Assembly: GCA_036444215.1 (NCBI GenBank)
Contig: JAZGAA010000006.1
Coordinates: 1 to 59,942, forward strand
Source: CAJVXI01 sp036444215
Lineage (GTDB): Bacteria; Patescibacteriota; Minisyncoccia; UBA6257; UBA9933
Length of the DNA: 59,942 nucleotides
Direction of reading: 5' to 3'
Of the stretch, positions 1 through 8,857 are shown one piece after another. The first letter of the stretch is position 1, and the number at the start of each line of letters is the position of its first letter. The notes beneath the pieces were generated by a model. The model saw only the letters and a program-made list of their open reading frames with translations, had not been told where the DNA came from and did not search any database. The position numbers and the translations under genes are program-made.

Positions 1-1
1 A

Positions 2-835
2 GAACCAAAAATAGAACTAAGGATAACTACTAATAAAATTATTGATTCAGCCGGGCATTTGTTGGGTTTTGTAAAATTAGTTCATGACCGGACCCGGGAG
101 ATTGAAATTTTGCGTTCAAAAAGCGAATTTATCACCGTGGCTGCTCATCAATTAAGAACTCCTTCAACCGCTGTTCAATGGGCTTTAGATTCTTTATCTA
201 AAGAATCCCTAACGCCAGACCAAAAAGAATTAGCAGATACCGGTTTGAATGCGGCCACCAATCTTCTAAAGGTAATAAACGACCTACTTGATGTTTCTAA
301 AATCGAAGAAGGCCGTTTTGGTTATCAATTTGAGAATGTTAACATTATAAATTTTCTTGAAGAGGTTCTTGGTGAATTGATGCCGTTGGCAAAACAGGCA
401 GGCATCAAACTTTATTTTCAAAAACCGACTGAGCCATCAATTATCACTTCTATTGATCCCCAAAAATTAAAAATTGTTTTATTTAATCTTGTTGATAACG
501 CCATTAAATATAATGTGCCTAGCGGCGAAATAATCGTTGGGCTTGAGCGGGTTAAGGACCAGCCCTATATTCAAATAAGCGTTAAGGATAGCGGTATTGG
601 AGTGCCGCCTGCTCAGATTAATAAATTATTTACCAAATTTTTCCGGGCTGAAAATGTTGTTAAGGTAGATCCAAGCGGCTTGGGTTTAGGTCTTTATATC
701 GTTAGAAACGTAGTTAAGCGTCACGGTGGTGGAATTTGGGCTGAATCCGAGATTAATCGGGGCACTACTTTTTATTTTACCATTCCCACCGACCCAAAGT
801 TAATTCCGCCAAAAGAGATAGTGTATAGCGAATAG
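2..835 (+). CDS. Sensor histidine kinase, C-terminal part (5' end outside window)
   Basis: The frame is open from the left edge with no stop, so the gene starts upstream; the TTG at 59 is internal, not the true start. What is seen is the kinase core: an H-box with AAHQLRTP (phospho-acceptor His), an N-box LVDNAIKYN, a G1 box DSGIGVPP, an F-box region and a G2 box GLGLGLYI, ending in TIPTDPKLIPP. This is the HisKA plus HATPase_c arrangement of two-component sensors that autophosphorylate on His and pass phosphate to a response regulator. The residues before the H-box (GHLLGFVKLVHDRTREIE) resemble the end of a PAS domain. The signal sensed and the partner regulator are not visible. pyrG follows after 65 bp. 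Confidence 0.93.
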   Translation, partial: EPKIELRITTNKIIDSAGHLLGFVKLVHDRTREIEILRSKSEFITVAAHQLRTPSTAVQWALDSLSKESLTPDQKELADTGLNAATNLLKVINDLLDVSKIEEGRFGYQFENVNIINFLEEVLGELMPLAKQAGIKLYFQKPTEPSIITSIDPQKLKIVLFNLVDNAIKYNVPSGEIIVGLERVKDQPYIQISVKDSGIGVPPAQINKLFTKFFRAENVVKVDPSGLGLGLYIVRNVVKRHGGGIWAESEINRGTTFYFTIPTDPKLIPPKEIVYSE

Positions 836-900
836 TAACCTAAAGTTCAAACAATCGTTGACGATTTAAATAAAAAAAATTATAAAACAAAGAAAAATTT

Positions 901-2523
901 ATGAGAAAATATATTTTTATAGTTGGTGGCGTGATGTCCGGGGTTGGTAAGGGCGTGGCAGCGGCTTCCATCGGAAAAATTTTACAGTCACGAGGGTTTG
1001 AGGTAACAGCCATTAAAATTGATCCTTATGTAAATGTTGATGCCGGTACAATGAATCCGACCGAGCACGGCGAGGTTTTTGTTTTGGACGACGGTATGGA
1101 ATGCGACCAAGATATGGGGAATTACGAACGGTTTTTAGACAAAGATCTTTCCGGTACCAATTATATGACCACAGGCAGTATTTATCAGGCAGTAATTGAA
1201 CGGGAAAGGAGTTTAGGCTATGGCGGTCGTTGCGTTGAAGTCGTTCCTCATATCCCTTTGGAGGTTTTAAGCAGAATTGATAAGGCAGTAACCAAAAATA
1301 AATCTCAGATTGTTATTGTTGAAATCGGCGGTACGGTCGGCGAATACCAAAACATTTTATTTTTAGAAGCAATTAGAATATTAAAAATTAAAAAACCTCA
1401 AGACGTTCTTTTGTGTTTGGTAAGTTATTTACCTCTTCAAAGTGAAGGCGAATTAAAAACCAAACCAACTCAATACGCGGTCCGTACTCTGAATTCCGCT
1501 GGTCTTCAGCCAGATATTATTATTGCTCGGGCAAAAGTTCTTTTAGATAAGAAACGCAAAGAAAAAATTGCTTTCAATTGCAATATCGTAGATGAAGGCG
1601 TTATTTCGGCGCCAAATATTGAAAGTATTTATGAAGTACCAATAAATTTTGAGAAAGATAAATTAAGCGAACTTATTTTAAAGAAATTGAAACTTAAACC
1701 ACAGAGCCGCGATTTGCGACGTTGGCAAAAACTGGTCAGAAATATTCGTCTTTCAAAAAAGCCGGTAAAAATCGGCATTGTTGGAAAATATTTCAGCACC
1801 GGAGAATTTGTTCTGGCCGATTCTTATATTTCAGTGATTGAGGCCGTTAAGCAGGCAGCTTATTTTTTTAGCAGAAAACCTTTAATTTCTTGGCTTAATG
1901 CCGAGATTTACGAGAAAAAACCCAGTCGTTTGTCAGAATTAGACGAATACCAAGGTGTTATTGTGCCTGGCGGTTTTGGCGGTCGGGGGACAGAAGGAAA
2001 AATAGCTGCTATTCGTTATTGCCGGGAAAACAAAATTCCTCTTTTAGGGCTTTGTTACGGGATGCAGTTAGCCATAATTGAATTTGCCCGTTCAGTTGCT
2101 AAACTAAAAAAAGCTCATACTACTGAAATTAATCCCGAAACTCCTAATCCTGTTATTGATATTCTACCGGAGCAAAAAAAGAATTTATCAGAACAAAATT
2201 ATGGCGGCACGATGCGCTTAGGCGCTTATCCGGCTATTATCAAGAAAGGAACAATTGCTTACCAGGCCTATAAACAGCACTTGATTTCTGAACGTCACCG
2301 CCACCGCTACGAGGTTAATCCTCAATATATTGAAAGACTGGAAAAGAAGGGATTAATTTTTTCCGGTTTTTCTCCTGATAAAAGATTAATGGAGATTCTT
2401 GAATTACCGCGAGAAGAACACCCATTTTTCGTAGCCGCTCAATTTCATCCAGAGTTTAAATCGAGGCCCCTTAACCCGCATCCATTGTTTAAAGAATTTA
2501 TTAAAGCAGCTGTTAAAAAATGA
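901..2523 (+). CDS. pyrG: CTP synthase
   Basis: Makes CTP from UTP, ATP and glutamine in the cytoplasm. The 540 residues match the usual full length. The N-terminal synthase domain opens with GGVMSGVGKG (P-loop) and carries KIDPYVNVDAGTMNP and GEVFVLDDG. The C-terminal class I glutamine amidotransferase has PGGFGGRGTEGK, the nucleophile in LLGLCYGMQL (most homologues have CLGMQ; Tyr replaces Leu here) and the His-Glu pair in HPEFKSRP. No clear Shine-Dalgarno precedes the ATG. The stop overlaps the start of holA by 4 bp (ATGA), so the two are probably cotranscribed. Confidence 0.98.
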   Translation: MRKYIFIVGGVMSGVGKGVAAASIGKILQSRGFEVTAIKIDPYVNVDAGTMNPTEHGEVFVLDDGMECDQDMGNYERFLDKDLSGTNYMTTGSIYQAVIERERSLGYGGRCVEVVPHIPLEVLSRIDKAVTKNKSQIVIVEIGGTVGEYQNILFLEAIRILKIKKPQDVLLCLVSYLPLQSEGELKTKPTQYAVRTLNSAGLQPDIIIARAKVLLDKKRKEKIAFNCNIVDEGVISAPNIESIYEVPINFEKDKLSELILKKLKLKPQSRDLRRWQKLVRNIRLSKKPVKIGIVGKYFSTGEFVLADSYISVIEAVKQAAYFFSRKPLISWLNAEIYEKKPSRLSELDEYQGVIVPGGFGGRGTEGKIAAIRYCRENKIPLLGLCYGMQLAIIEFARSVAKLKKAHTTEINPETPNPVIDILPEQKKNLSEQNYGGTMRLGAYPAIIKKGTIAYQAYKQHLISERHRHRYEVNPQYIERLEKKGLIFSGFSPDKRLMEILELPREEHPFFVAAQFHPEFKSRPLNPHPLFKEFIKAAVKK

Positions 2524-3386
2524 TTATTTATTTATACGGCGCTGACTCTTATAGGCGGCAAAAGAACATAAAAGAGCTTGTTAATAGTTATCGTGAAAAG
2601 TACTCAATGTTGGATTTGGGACATTTTGATTTATCAGAAAAAAATAGAGAAGAATCAGGCCATCAAAGCGAATTTTTGAAATTAAGAGAATTTATTTCAA
2701 CACCGTCGCTTTTTAGAGATAAAAAAATAGCGATTTTAGAAAATGCTTTTTTTGGGCTCAGTGCTTATTCAGTTGCTCAGCGTAATGAATTAAAAAAATT
2801 CTTTGAAAGTCAGCTTTCTTCGCAGAATTTTATTTTAATTATTTCCGAGAATAATAAACCACCGGTCGGTTTTAGTTTTTTAATTAGCGAAGAAACATCG
2901 CCTTCTGAACTTAAATTTCAAGAATTTGAGAAGTTAGAAGGCAGCCGATTAAAGCATTTCATCAAAAAAGAAGCAGATGAAAAGGGAGTTAATCTATTCC
3001 CAAAGGCAATTGACTTTTTAGCCGAGAGTTTTAACGGTGATAACTGGGGGTTGGTTAATGAACTGGAAACATTGTCTGTAGTTAAAGCGGATATTATTGA
3101 CCTAGCTAGAATTAAAGAAGTTAGTGATTATGTTTTGGCGCCAAACGCCGGGCAAAATGCGTACTACTCTATAATGAATCTTATTAGCAATCAGTCATTC
3201 TCGCAGAAAATAAGAGATTTGGAAATTTTATTTTGTCATCAAGAAGAGCCGGCAAAAATTTTTAATATTTTAGCCAGCCAAACTCAATCAATAAAATTAA
3301 CCCAAAAAATAGCCGACTATGACCCTTTGGTCAAATTCGGAATATTAGATTCCGAAGAAGTATTACTGGATTTAGTGATTAACTAA
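2520..3386 (+). CDS. holA: DNA polymerase III delta subunit (clamp loader)
   Basis: A 288-residue protein starting in the ATGA overlap with pyrG. It begins MIIYLYGADSYRRQKNIKEL, the typical HolA opening with a degenerate P-loop; DKKIAILENAFF, ELETLSVV and NAYYSIMNLI follow the family pattern. Delta opens the sliding clamp during loading at replication forks. It is shorter than the usual 330-340 residues, mainly at the C-terminus. It converges with rpsT, the two coding ends overlapping by 8 bp. Recognition is by overall pattern, so a little less certain than pyrG. Confidence 0.85.
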   Translation: MIIYLYGADSYRRQKNIKELVNSYREKYSMLDLGHFDLSEKNREESGHQSEFLKLREFISTPSLFRDKKIAILENAFFGLSAYSVAQRNELKKFFESQLSSQNFILIISENNKPPVGFSFLISEETSPSELKFQEFEKLEGSRLKHFIKKEADEKGVNLFPKAIDFLAESFNGDNWGLVNELETLSVVKADIIDLARIKEVSDYVLAPNAGQNAYYSIMNLISNQSFSQKIRDLEILFCHQEEPAKIFNILASQTQSIKLTQKIADYDPLVKFGILDSEEVLLDLVIN

Positions 3387-3636
3387 TCTTCAGTTTTTTA
3401 GCCAATCGTGATTTCAGTCGACTGGCTTTGTTTTTTTTGATAAGATTAACCTTGGCGGCTTTATCAAGTTTCTTATAAACTTGAGACAAGTGTTTTTTGG
3501 CTTCTTCCGGGCTGCTTTCTAATAATTTTTTATATTGTTTAATAATCGCCTTAAGGTCGGTTTTTCTTTTAAGATTTTTTTGGCGGCGTCGAATATTTTG
3601 ACGCAACGCTTTTTTAGCTGATTTAGTAATAGGCAT
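3379..3636 (-). CDS. rpsT: 30S ribosomal protein bS20
   Basis: 85 residues, highly basic, beginning MPITKSAKKALRQNIRRR, the hallmark of bS20, which binds the 5' domain of 16S rRNA early in 30S assembly. The C-terminus (KKNKASRLKSRLAKKLK) also fits the family. It is transcribed against holA, and its last 8 bp lie inside the end of that gene. The start lies in front of a strong inverted repeat (3639-3690) that would fold in the 5' leader of the mRNA; bS20 genes are often regulated through their leaders, but regulation here is only inferred. Confidence 0.96.
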   Translation of the reverse strand: MPITKSAKKALRQNIRRRQKNLKRKTDLKAIIKQYKKLLESSPEEAKKHLSQVYKKLDKAAKVNLIKKNKASRLKSRLAKKLKIS

Positions 3637-3898
3637 GCGAATTTTATATAAATTTATGAGCGGAGTGAAAGAAATTTATCTATAAAATTCAGCACCCCGC
3701 ACATATTTTACTAATGACATCTTATCAGAATAAAAAAAGATTGTCCAGCACAAACTAATATTTACTAAATCAATATCGCAAGTAAAATATGTGCTGGGTA
3801 AAGGTTTGGTAAATAAATTTTGTTCGCCTTTGGCTCCAAAATTTATACCAAGCCCTTTATTTGCTCTGTCAACCACAATATCTTAGAATATAATCATT
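3637..3898. repeat. Gene-free spacer with three successive inverted repeats
   Basis: Between divergent rpsT and ruvA. Arm pairs seen: (1) 3639-3655 with 3672-3690; (2) 3699-3712 with 3781-3794, a perfect 14-bp match (GCACATATTTTACT / AGTAAAATATGTGC); (3) about 3803-3822 with 3837-3856, imperfect. A 66-codon minus frame crosses all of it, but it has no ribosome site and resembles no family I know, so I do not call it a gene. The structure suggests a degenerate palindromic element or a structured leader for rpsT. Confidence 0.6.
3889..3894 (+). promoter_or_regulatory. -10 box of ruvA, leaderless
   Basis: TATAAT ends 4 nt before the ATG of ruvA and there is no Shine-Dalgarno, so the transcript should begin at or next to the start codon. 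No good -35 is evident. Confidence 0.5.
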
Positions 3899-4477
3899 AT
3901 GATTCATTCTCTTTCCGGTAAATTAATCACCAAAAAAAGCTATTTTGCGGCTATTGAAGTAAACGGCATCGGTTTTAAAGTTTTTATTTCATCTAAAACT
4001 TTCAGGGCTTTGCCGCGGCCTGGTTTACGAGTGCGGCTTTTTTGTTATTTTTATGTCCGACAGGACGGAGCAGAATTATATGGATTTTTAAAAGAAGAAG
4101 AATTAAATTTTTTTGAACTACTTACTTCAATTACCGGCGTTGGGCCAAAAATGGCTTTAAAGATTTTAAGTGTGGCAAATATTAATAGATTAATAGCCGC
4201 TGTTAATCAGCAACGGACCGACCTTTTGGTTAAGGCCTCGGGAGTTGGTCGAAAAACAGCTAACCGGATTATTTTAGAACTTTCCGACAAGATTAAAAGC
4301 AAAAAAGACGAAGAACTGCTTTCTTTAATGGAATCAGATAGCGATATTGAAGAGGCGCTAAAAGGTCTTGGTTATAAACAGCGTGAAATTCAGGAGGCGC
4401 TTAAAAAAATCCCTTCAAAAATTAAAAAAATTGAAGAAAGATTAAAAATGGCTTTGAAGATGATGTCGAGAAAATAA
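3899..4477 (+). CDS. ruvA: Holliday junction DNA helicase subunit RuvA
   Basis: 192 residues, normal length. RuvA binds four-way junctions as a tetramer and recruits the RuvB motor for branch migration. Visible: N-terminal OB fold beginning MIHSLSGKLI with VNGIGFKVFIS; two helix-hairpin-helix motifs, around LTSITGVGPKMALKIL and VKASGVGRKTANRIILEL; and a C-terminal RuvB-binding domain (IEEALKGLGYKQREIQEAL). It opens a tight string with the M23 peptidase (1 bp gap), the MurE-like ligase, archease and rtcB. Its mRNA is probably leaderless. Confidence 0.97.
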   Translation: MIHSLSGKLITKKSYFAAIEVNGIGFKVFISSKTFRALPRPGLRVRLFCYFYVRQDGAELYGFLKEEELNFFELLTSITGVGPKMALKILSVANINRLIAAVNQQRTDLLVKASGVGRKTANRIILELSDKIKSKKDEELLSLMESDSDIEEALKGLGYKQREIQEALKKIPSKIKKIEERLKMALKMMSRK

Positions 4478-4478
4478 T

Positions 4479-5714
4479 ATGGCAAGTAAAAATCAAATAT
4501 TAAGAATTTTATTATACGGGTTTTTAATTTTATTTATAATTTGTTGCACAGCGTTCGCCGCTACTCCCGAAAAACTCAAGGATTCCATTGAACAAAAAAA
4601 TTTAGAACTCCAGGAAATTAGCAACCAGATTAAAGAAACCCAAAAAGAGCTTGAACAAACTCAAGAAGAGGGCCAGACCCTTAAAAAAGAAATTGGAAGA
4701 ATTAGCAGTCAGGTTAATCAGCTTAATTTAAGTATTCGTTCAAGCGGGGTTATGATTGGTAAATTGGAATTAGAGGTTGAATCGCTCCAATACGACATTG
4801 TTGATACCGAAGAAAGAATTATTATTAACAGAGAAGCCATTGCCGAGGTTTTACGGCAACTTCAACAAAAAGAAGGAGAAACTACCCTAATGGTTTTTCT
4901 TAGAAATAAAAGTTTGGCAGACGGTATTTTTGAAATTCAGGGTCTGGCTGATCTTAATAATGAACTATCAGTTGAAATTGCCAATCTAAGAGATTCAAAA
5001 AATAAATTAGCAGGCGCCTTAGATGAAACAGATTACAAAAAACGGTCAACAGAAATAGAAAGCTTCAATCTTAAAAGCAAAAAAGGAATAGTTGAGGATG
5101 TTAAAGAAGAGAAACAAGTAATTTTAAGCCAAACAAAAAATCAGGAGTATTTATATCAAAAACAATTGGAAGAATTGGAAGAATTACAAAAGGAAATTAG
5201 TGATGATATTGCCGAGCTGGAGCATGAATTGCGTGCGTCCTTTGACCCCACTCTTTTACCCTTAAAACGTCCTGGTGTGCTTGGTTATCCAGTGTATGAT
5301 GTTTATATTACGCAGGAATACGGAGAAACAAGTTTTGCCCGGCGCGCCTATAAAACTAAATTCCATAATGGCGTTGATTTCAGAGCGCCTATTGGAACCC
5401 CAATAGTGGCAGTTGACGACGGAAAAGTGATTGCCGTAGGTAATAATGGCCGGGTTCAATACGGTAAATATATTATTATTGAGCATAATAATAATTTAGC
5501 CACTCTTTACGCGCATCTATCAAGACAAAGCGTTAATAAGGGCTATGAAGTTAAGAAAGGTGAGATTATTGGTTATGCTGGAAATACTGGTTATTCTTTT
5601 GGGTCTCATCTTCACTTTACTGTTTATTGGGCGCCGAGCATAACTTTTAAGTCGTTTTCAGGGGCTGGCTCTGTTCCTATAGGCGTTACTATCAATCCAA
5701 TGGATTATTTGTAA
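4479..5714 (+). CDS. Exported murein hydrolase activator, M23 peptidase family (EnvC-like)
   Basis: 411 residues. A signal peptide or anchor lies at about 8-28 (hydrophobic, then AFAATPEK). A long heptad-rich coiled coil (about 30-255, Glu/Gln/Lys/Leu rich) follows, then a C-terminal LytM/M23 domain with the zinc ligands in HNGVDFRAP and HLHF, and TLYAHL between them. This architecture matches EnvC/NlpD-like proteins that cut, or switch on amidases that cut, septal peptidoglycan. The zinc ligands look intact, so direct endopeptidase activity is possible. It lies between ruvA and a Mur ligase, with near-zero spacing to both. Confidence 0.9.
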   Translation: MASKNQILRILLYGFLILFIICCTAFAATPEKLKDSIEQKNLELQEISNQIKETQKELEQTQEEGQTLKKEIGRISSQVNQLNLSIRSSGVMIGKLELEVESLQYDIVDTEERIIINREAIAEVLRQLQQKEGETTLMVFLRNKSLADGIFEIQGLADLNNELSVEIANLRDSKNKLAGALDETDYKKRSTEIESFNLKSKKGIVEDVKEEKQVILSQTKNQEYLYQKQLEELEELQKEISDDIAELEHELRASFDPTLLPLKRPGVLGYPVYDVYITQEYGETSFARRAYKTKFHNGVDFRAPIGTPIVAVDDGKVIAVGNNGRVQYGKYIIIEHNNNLATLYAHLSRQSVNKGYEVKKGEIIGYAGNTGYSFGSHLHFTVYWAPSITFKSFSGAGSVPIGVTINPMDYL

Positions 5715-5715
5715 T

Positions 5716-6969
5716 ATGGTTAATTTTTTGGATTTAAGTAAAAAAATAATTCCCCGACCAATTTTTAATTTTTTTCAACCGGTTTACCATTGGTTGATGG
5801 CGTTGGCCGGCGCTATTATTTATCGATTCCCATCGTCTAAAATTTTTGTTTTAGGAACTACCGGAACCAAAGGAAAATCAACAACTTTAGAGTTAATAAA
5901 CACAATTCTGGAAGCTGATAAAAAGCGAACCGCTTTACTTTCTTCTATTCGGATAAAAATCGGTGAGAAAAGCAAAAAAAATTATTCCGGCAACACAATG
6001 CCAGGTAGGTTTTTTATTCAGAGGTTTTTACGAAAAGCCGTTAATACCAACTGCCAATATGCTTTGATTGAAGTAACTTCACAAGGGATTCTCCAATATC
6101 GTCATCGGTTTATTAATTGGCAAGCGGCAATTTTCACTAATTTAGCGCCGGAACATATTGAAGCCCACGGCTCTTTTGAAAAATATCGTAAAGCTAAAAC
6201 AGATTTTTTTACATATATTAAAAACAAACTGTTTTTCATTAACAAAGATGACGCTAATGCTAAGTATTTTACCGAGGCTGCCCAAGACGGTAAAATTGTT
6301 TTATATTCAAAAAACTCCCTAAACTCTAAACCCTATACCCTAAACCCTAATTTAATTGGCGATTTTAATAAAGAAAATATCGCTGCTGCAATTGCTTTTA
6401 TCAAATCACAAAATATTAGTGAGACAATTATCAAAAAAGCCATTGAAAATTTTCAAGGCGTTCCCGGTAGAATGGAATTTATTCCCGCCTTCGTTAAAAC
6501 TTCGGCGGGCAAGCAGCAGCCGTTTACCGTAGTAATAGATTATGCTCACACTCCCGATAGCCTTAAAAATGTTTATGAGACTATTAGAAACTCAAAACTA
6601 ATATGCGTTCTTGGTTCAGCCGGCGGAGGACGAGATAAATGGAAACGGCCGGAAATGGGCAAAATTGCCGCGGAATATTGCGATAAAATCATTCTGACCA
6701 ATGAAGATCCTTATGACGAGAAGCCATTGGAAATTTTGAGTCAGATTGAAGTTGGTATTTGTATTAATCCACGCACATTAGCGCGAAGGCCCGCTTTTAT
6801 TTACAAAATATTAAATAGAAAAGAAGCAATTAAAAAAGCGATTTCTTTAGCAAAACCAAACGATACGGTAATTATCACCGGCAAAGGATGTGAGTCATTT
6901 ATTCATATTGCTGGCGGAAAAAAAATACCGTGGAACGAAAGAAAAATAGTTGAAGAAATAATAAAATGA
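5716..6969 (+). CDS. MurE-like Mur ligase (UDP-MurNAc-tripeptide synthetase family), N-terminally short
   Basis: 417 residues. ATP-dependent amide ligase of the Mur family: P-loop GTTGTKGKST at residues 47-56, EVTSQGI, the His of FTNLAPEHIEAHGS, VPGRME, DYAHTPDSL and GSAGGGRDKWKRP. MurE enzymes usually carry about 100 residues of UDP-MurNAc-binding domain before the P-loop; here there are only 46, with a hydrophobic stretch, so substrate recognition may differ. The amino-acid specificity loop, DNPR in diaminopimelate-adding enzymes, reads NEDPYDE here. Two repeat-derived inserts are in frame: residues near LNSKPYTLNPN and AFVKTSAGK (palindrome 6484-6509). It overlaps archease by 4 bp. Confidence 0.85.
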   Translation: MVNFLDLSKKIIPRPIFNFFQPVYHWLMALAGAIIYRFPSSKIFVLGTTGTKGKSTTLELINTILEADKKRTALLSSIRIKIGEKSKKNYSGNTMPGRFFIQRFLRKAVNTNCQYALIEVTSQGILQYRHRFINWQAAIFTNLAPEHIEAHGSFEKYRKAKTDFFTYIKNKLFFINKDDANAKYFTEAAQDGKIVLYSKNSLNSKPYTLNPNLIGDFNKENIAAAIAFIKSQNISETIIKKAIENFQGVPGRMEFIPAFVKTSAGKQQPFTVVIDYAHTPDSLKNVYETIRNSKLICVLGSAGGGRDKWKRPEMGKIAAEYCDKIILTNEDPYDEKPLEILSQIEVGICINPRTLARRPAFIYKILNRKEAIKKAISLAKPNDTVIITGKGCESFIHIAGGKKIPWNERKIVEEIIK

Positions 6970-7427
6970 AATACGAAATTCTTTCTCATCCAGCCGAGTT
7001 ACGGCTAAGGATTTACGGAAAAACAATTGAAGAATTGTTTATTAACGCTGTTGAGGCGATGGCGCAAATTTTATCAACCAAAACCAAAAACTTAAAACTC
7101 CCGCCTTCGCCGAGGCTTCGGCGGGCAGGTAAAACTAAAAGCCAAAAACTAAAAACTAAAATCAAAATTCAGTCAGTTGATGTCAACGCTCTTTTGGTAG
7201 ATTTTTTGAATGAAATTTTAGCGAAATCGCAAATTAATAAGACGGTGTATTTAGTATCCAGTATTAAGCACCAAGCATTAAACAAGAAAGAATATCAACT
7301 AGAAGCAGAATTAACATCATATCCAATAAAAAGATTTGATGAAGACATAAAAGCCGTAACTTATCAGGATGTTGACATTAAACTAAAAGCTAATAGATGG
7401 CAGACAGAATTAGTATTTGACATTTAA
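6966..7427 (+). CDS. Archease, activator of RtcB RNA ligase
   Basis: 153 residues. Archease helps RtcB load GMP and turn over, and its gene often neighbours rtcB, as here (4 nt before rtcB). The N-terminus YEILSHPAELRLRIYGKTI matches the family start, though the usual metal-binding Asp of HTAD is Glu here. VDVNALLVDFLNEI and the end KAVTYQDVDIKLKANRWQTELVFDI also match. Residues about 40-68 are not part of the fold: they come from a GC-rich palindrome (7100-7125, read as SPRLRRAG) flanked by a Lys/Leu/Thr repeat tract. Identity is strong from sequence plus context. Confidence 0.9.
   Translation: MKYEILSHPAELRLRIYGKTIEELFINAVEAMAQILSTKTKNLKLPPSPRLRRAGKTKSQKLKTKIKIQSVDVNALLVDFLNEILAKSQINKTVYLVSSIKHQALNKKEYQLEAELTSYPIKRFDEDIKAVTYQDVDIKLKANRWQTELVFDI
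7100..7125. repeat. In-frame palindromic repeat inside archease
   Basis: GC-rich palindrome (CCCGCC...GGCGGG with an internal GCCTTCGCC/GGCTTCGGC) in an AT-rich gene, read as SPRLRRAG. Similar palindromes occur at 6484-6509 (MurE-like ligase), 15073-15110 and 25822-25858 (between genes). Confidence 0.7.
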
Positions 7428-7431
7428 TATT

Positions 7432-8811
7432 ATGGTTCAAAAACAGGATTTAACAAAAATAAACGATTACCTTTGGGAGATTCCGAAATCATTCAGAAAA
7501 GATATGCGAGTTCCGGCCAGAGTTTATGCGAATGAAAAAATGCTGGAATCTGTTTTTAAGGATAAAAGTTTGGAGCAGTTGGTTAATTTAGCTACTTTGC
7601 CGGGAATTGAAAAGTATTCATTGGTAATGCCGGATGTTCACGAGGGTTATGGTTCGCCGATTGGCGGTGTTTTTGCCACTCGAATTTCGGAAAACGGAAT
7701 CATTTCACCCGGAGCGGTCGGGTATGACATCAATTGCGGCGTTCGTTTGTTAAAATCCAATTTGTCAGTTGGCGAAATCAGTTCTAATCTTGATAATTTG
7801 GCAACTGAAATTCAAAGAACTGTTCCGTCCGGTTTAGGCAAAGGACATTTAAAGAAATTGGATATTAGAGAATTGGATAGGATATTAGAAGACGGAGCCC
7901 AAGAAATAGTTAAGCAGGGCTATGGCAAAGAAGAAGATATTGAAAATTGCGAGGCCAACGGCAAATTGGAATTGGCTGACGCTTCAGAAGTTTCTGATAC
8001 TGCCAAAAAACGCGGCAGAGATCAGGTCGGCACATTAGGAAGCGGCAATCATTTTTTGGAAATTCAGAAAGTTGAAGAGATTTTAGATGATGAAGTTGCT
8101 AAAACTTTTGGTTTATATAAAGACCAGGTGGTTATAATGATTCATACTGGTTCGCGCGGATTAGGACACCAAATTGCAACAGATTATATCCGTTTGATGC
8201 TTCAAGTAATGCCGAAATATGGAATTCGTTTGCCTGACAAGGAATTAGCTTGCACACCTTTTAATTCTGACGAAGGGCAAAGATATTTTAAGGCAATGGC
8301 TTGCGGAGCAAATTTTGCCTGGGCAAATAGACAAATGATTACACATTATATTAGAAATGCATGGCAAAAAGTTTTAGGCGGCCAGCAGATAACAGTTTTA
8401 TATGATGTTGCACATAACATTGCCAAACTTGAAGATAATTTAGTAGTTCATCGCAAAGGCGCTACCCGAGCTTTTCCAGGTCAACCGGTTTTAATTCCTG
8501 GTTCAATGGGAACTGCTTCTTATGTTTTAGTTGGAACAGAAAAAGGAGAAGAGGCTTTCTTTTCAACTTGTCACGGAGCTGGCAGGACAATGTCACGGCA
8601 TCAGGCAATAAAGACCTTATCCGGAAAAGAAATTATAAAAGATTTAGAAAGTAAAGGAATTTTAATAAAATGTTATTCTTTGCGAGGTGTTGCTGAAGAA
8701 GCACCAAAGGCGTATAAAGACGTTGATGAAGTAGTGGAAATAGTTCATCGGGCCGGCTTATCAAAAAAGGTGGCAAGATTAAGGCCATTAGCTGTAATTA
8801 AAGGGGAATGA
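7432..8811 (+). CDS. rtcB: RNA-splicing ligase RtcB (3'-phosphate/5'-OH ligase)
   Basis: Joins RNA 2',3'-cyclic phosphate or 3'-phosphate ends to 5'-OH ends using GTP and Mn2+. I choose ATG 7432 (MVQKQDLTK) over a TTG 15 nt upstream that overlaps archease; this gives 460 residues. Motifs: GAVGYDINCGVRLL (metal Cys), GTLGSGNHFLE, IHTGSRGLG, YDVAHNIAKLE, HRKGATRAFPGQPVLIPGSMG and TCHGAGR; the guanylated His lies in CHGAG. RtcB repairs broken tRNA or rRNA and splices tRNA in archaea and animals. None of the tRNAs in this window has an intron, so repair seems more likely here. A hairpin follows 3 nt after the stop. Confidence 0.97.
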   Translation: MVQKQDLTKINDYLWEIPKSFRKDMRVPARVYANEKMLESVFKDKSLEQLVNLATLPGIEKYSLVMPDVHEGYGSPIGGVFATRISENGIISPGAVGYDINCGVRLLKSNLSVGEISSNLDNLATEIQRTVPSGLGKGHLKKLDIRELDRILEDGAQEIVKQGYGKEEDIENCEANGKLELADASEVSDTAKKRGRDQVGTLGSGNHFLEIQKVEEILDDEVAKTFGLYKDQVVIMIHTGSRGLGHQIATDYIRLMLQVMPKYGIRLPDKELACTPFNSDEGQRYFKAMACGANFAWANRQMITHYIRNAWQKVLGGQQITVLYDVAHNIAKLEDNLVVHRKGATRAFPGQPVLIPGSMGTASYVLVGTEKGEEAFFSTCHGAGRTMSRHQAIKTLSGKEIIKDLESKGILIKCYSLRGVAEEAPKAYKDVDEVVEIVHRAGLSKKVARLRPLAVIKGE

Positions 8812-8814
8812 GGA

Positions 8815-8837
8815 AGGCCTGCTTTGTGGGCAGGCCT
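8815..8837. terminator. Hairpin between convergent rtcB and the zinc protein
   Basis: AGGCCTGC pairs perfectly with GCAGGCCT across a 7-nt loop. The T-tract is poor on both strands, so termination is plausible but not certain. Confidence 0.5.
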
Positions 8838-8857
8838 ATATTGTATTAGATACGCAA

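Noticed and set aside
3676..3876. 66-codon minus-strand frame between rpsT and ruvA
   Set aside because: Lies wholly in a stack of inverted repeats, has no ribosome site and fits no family.
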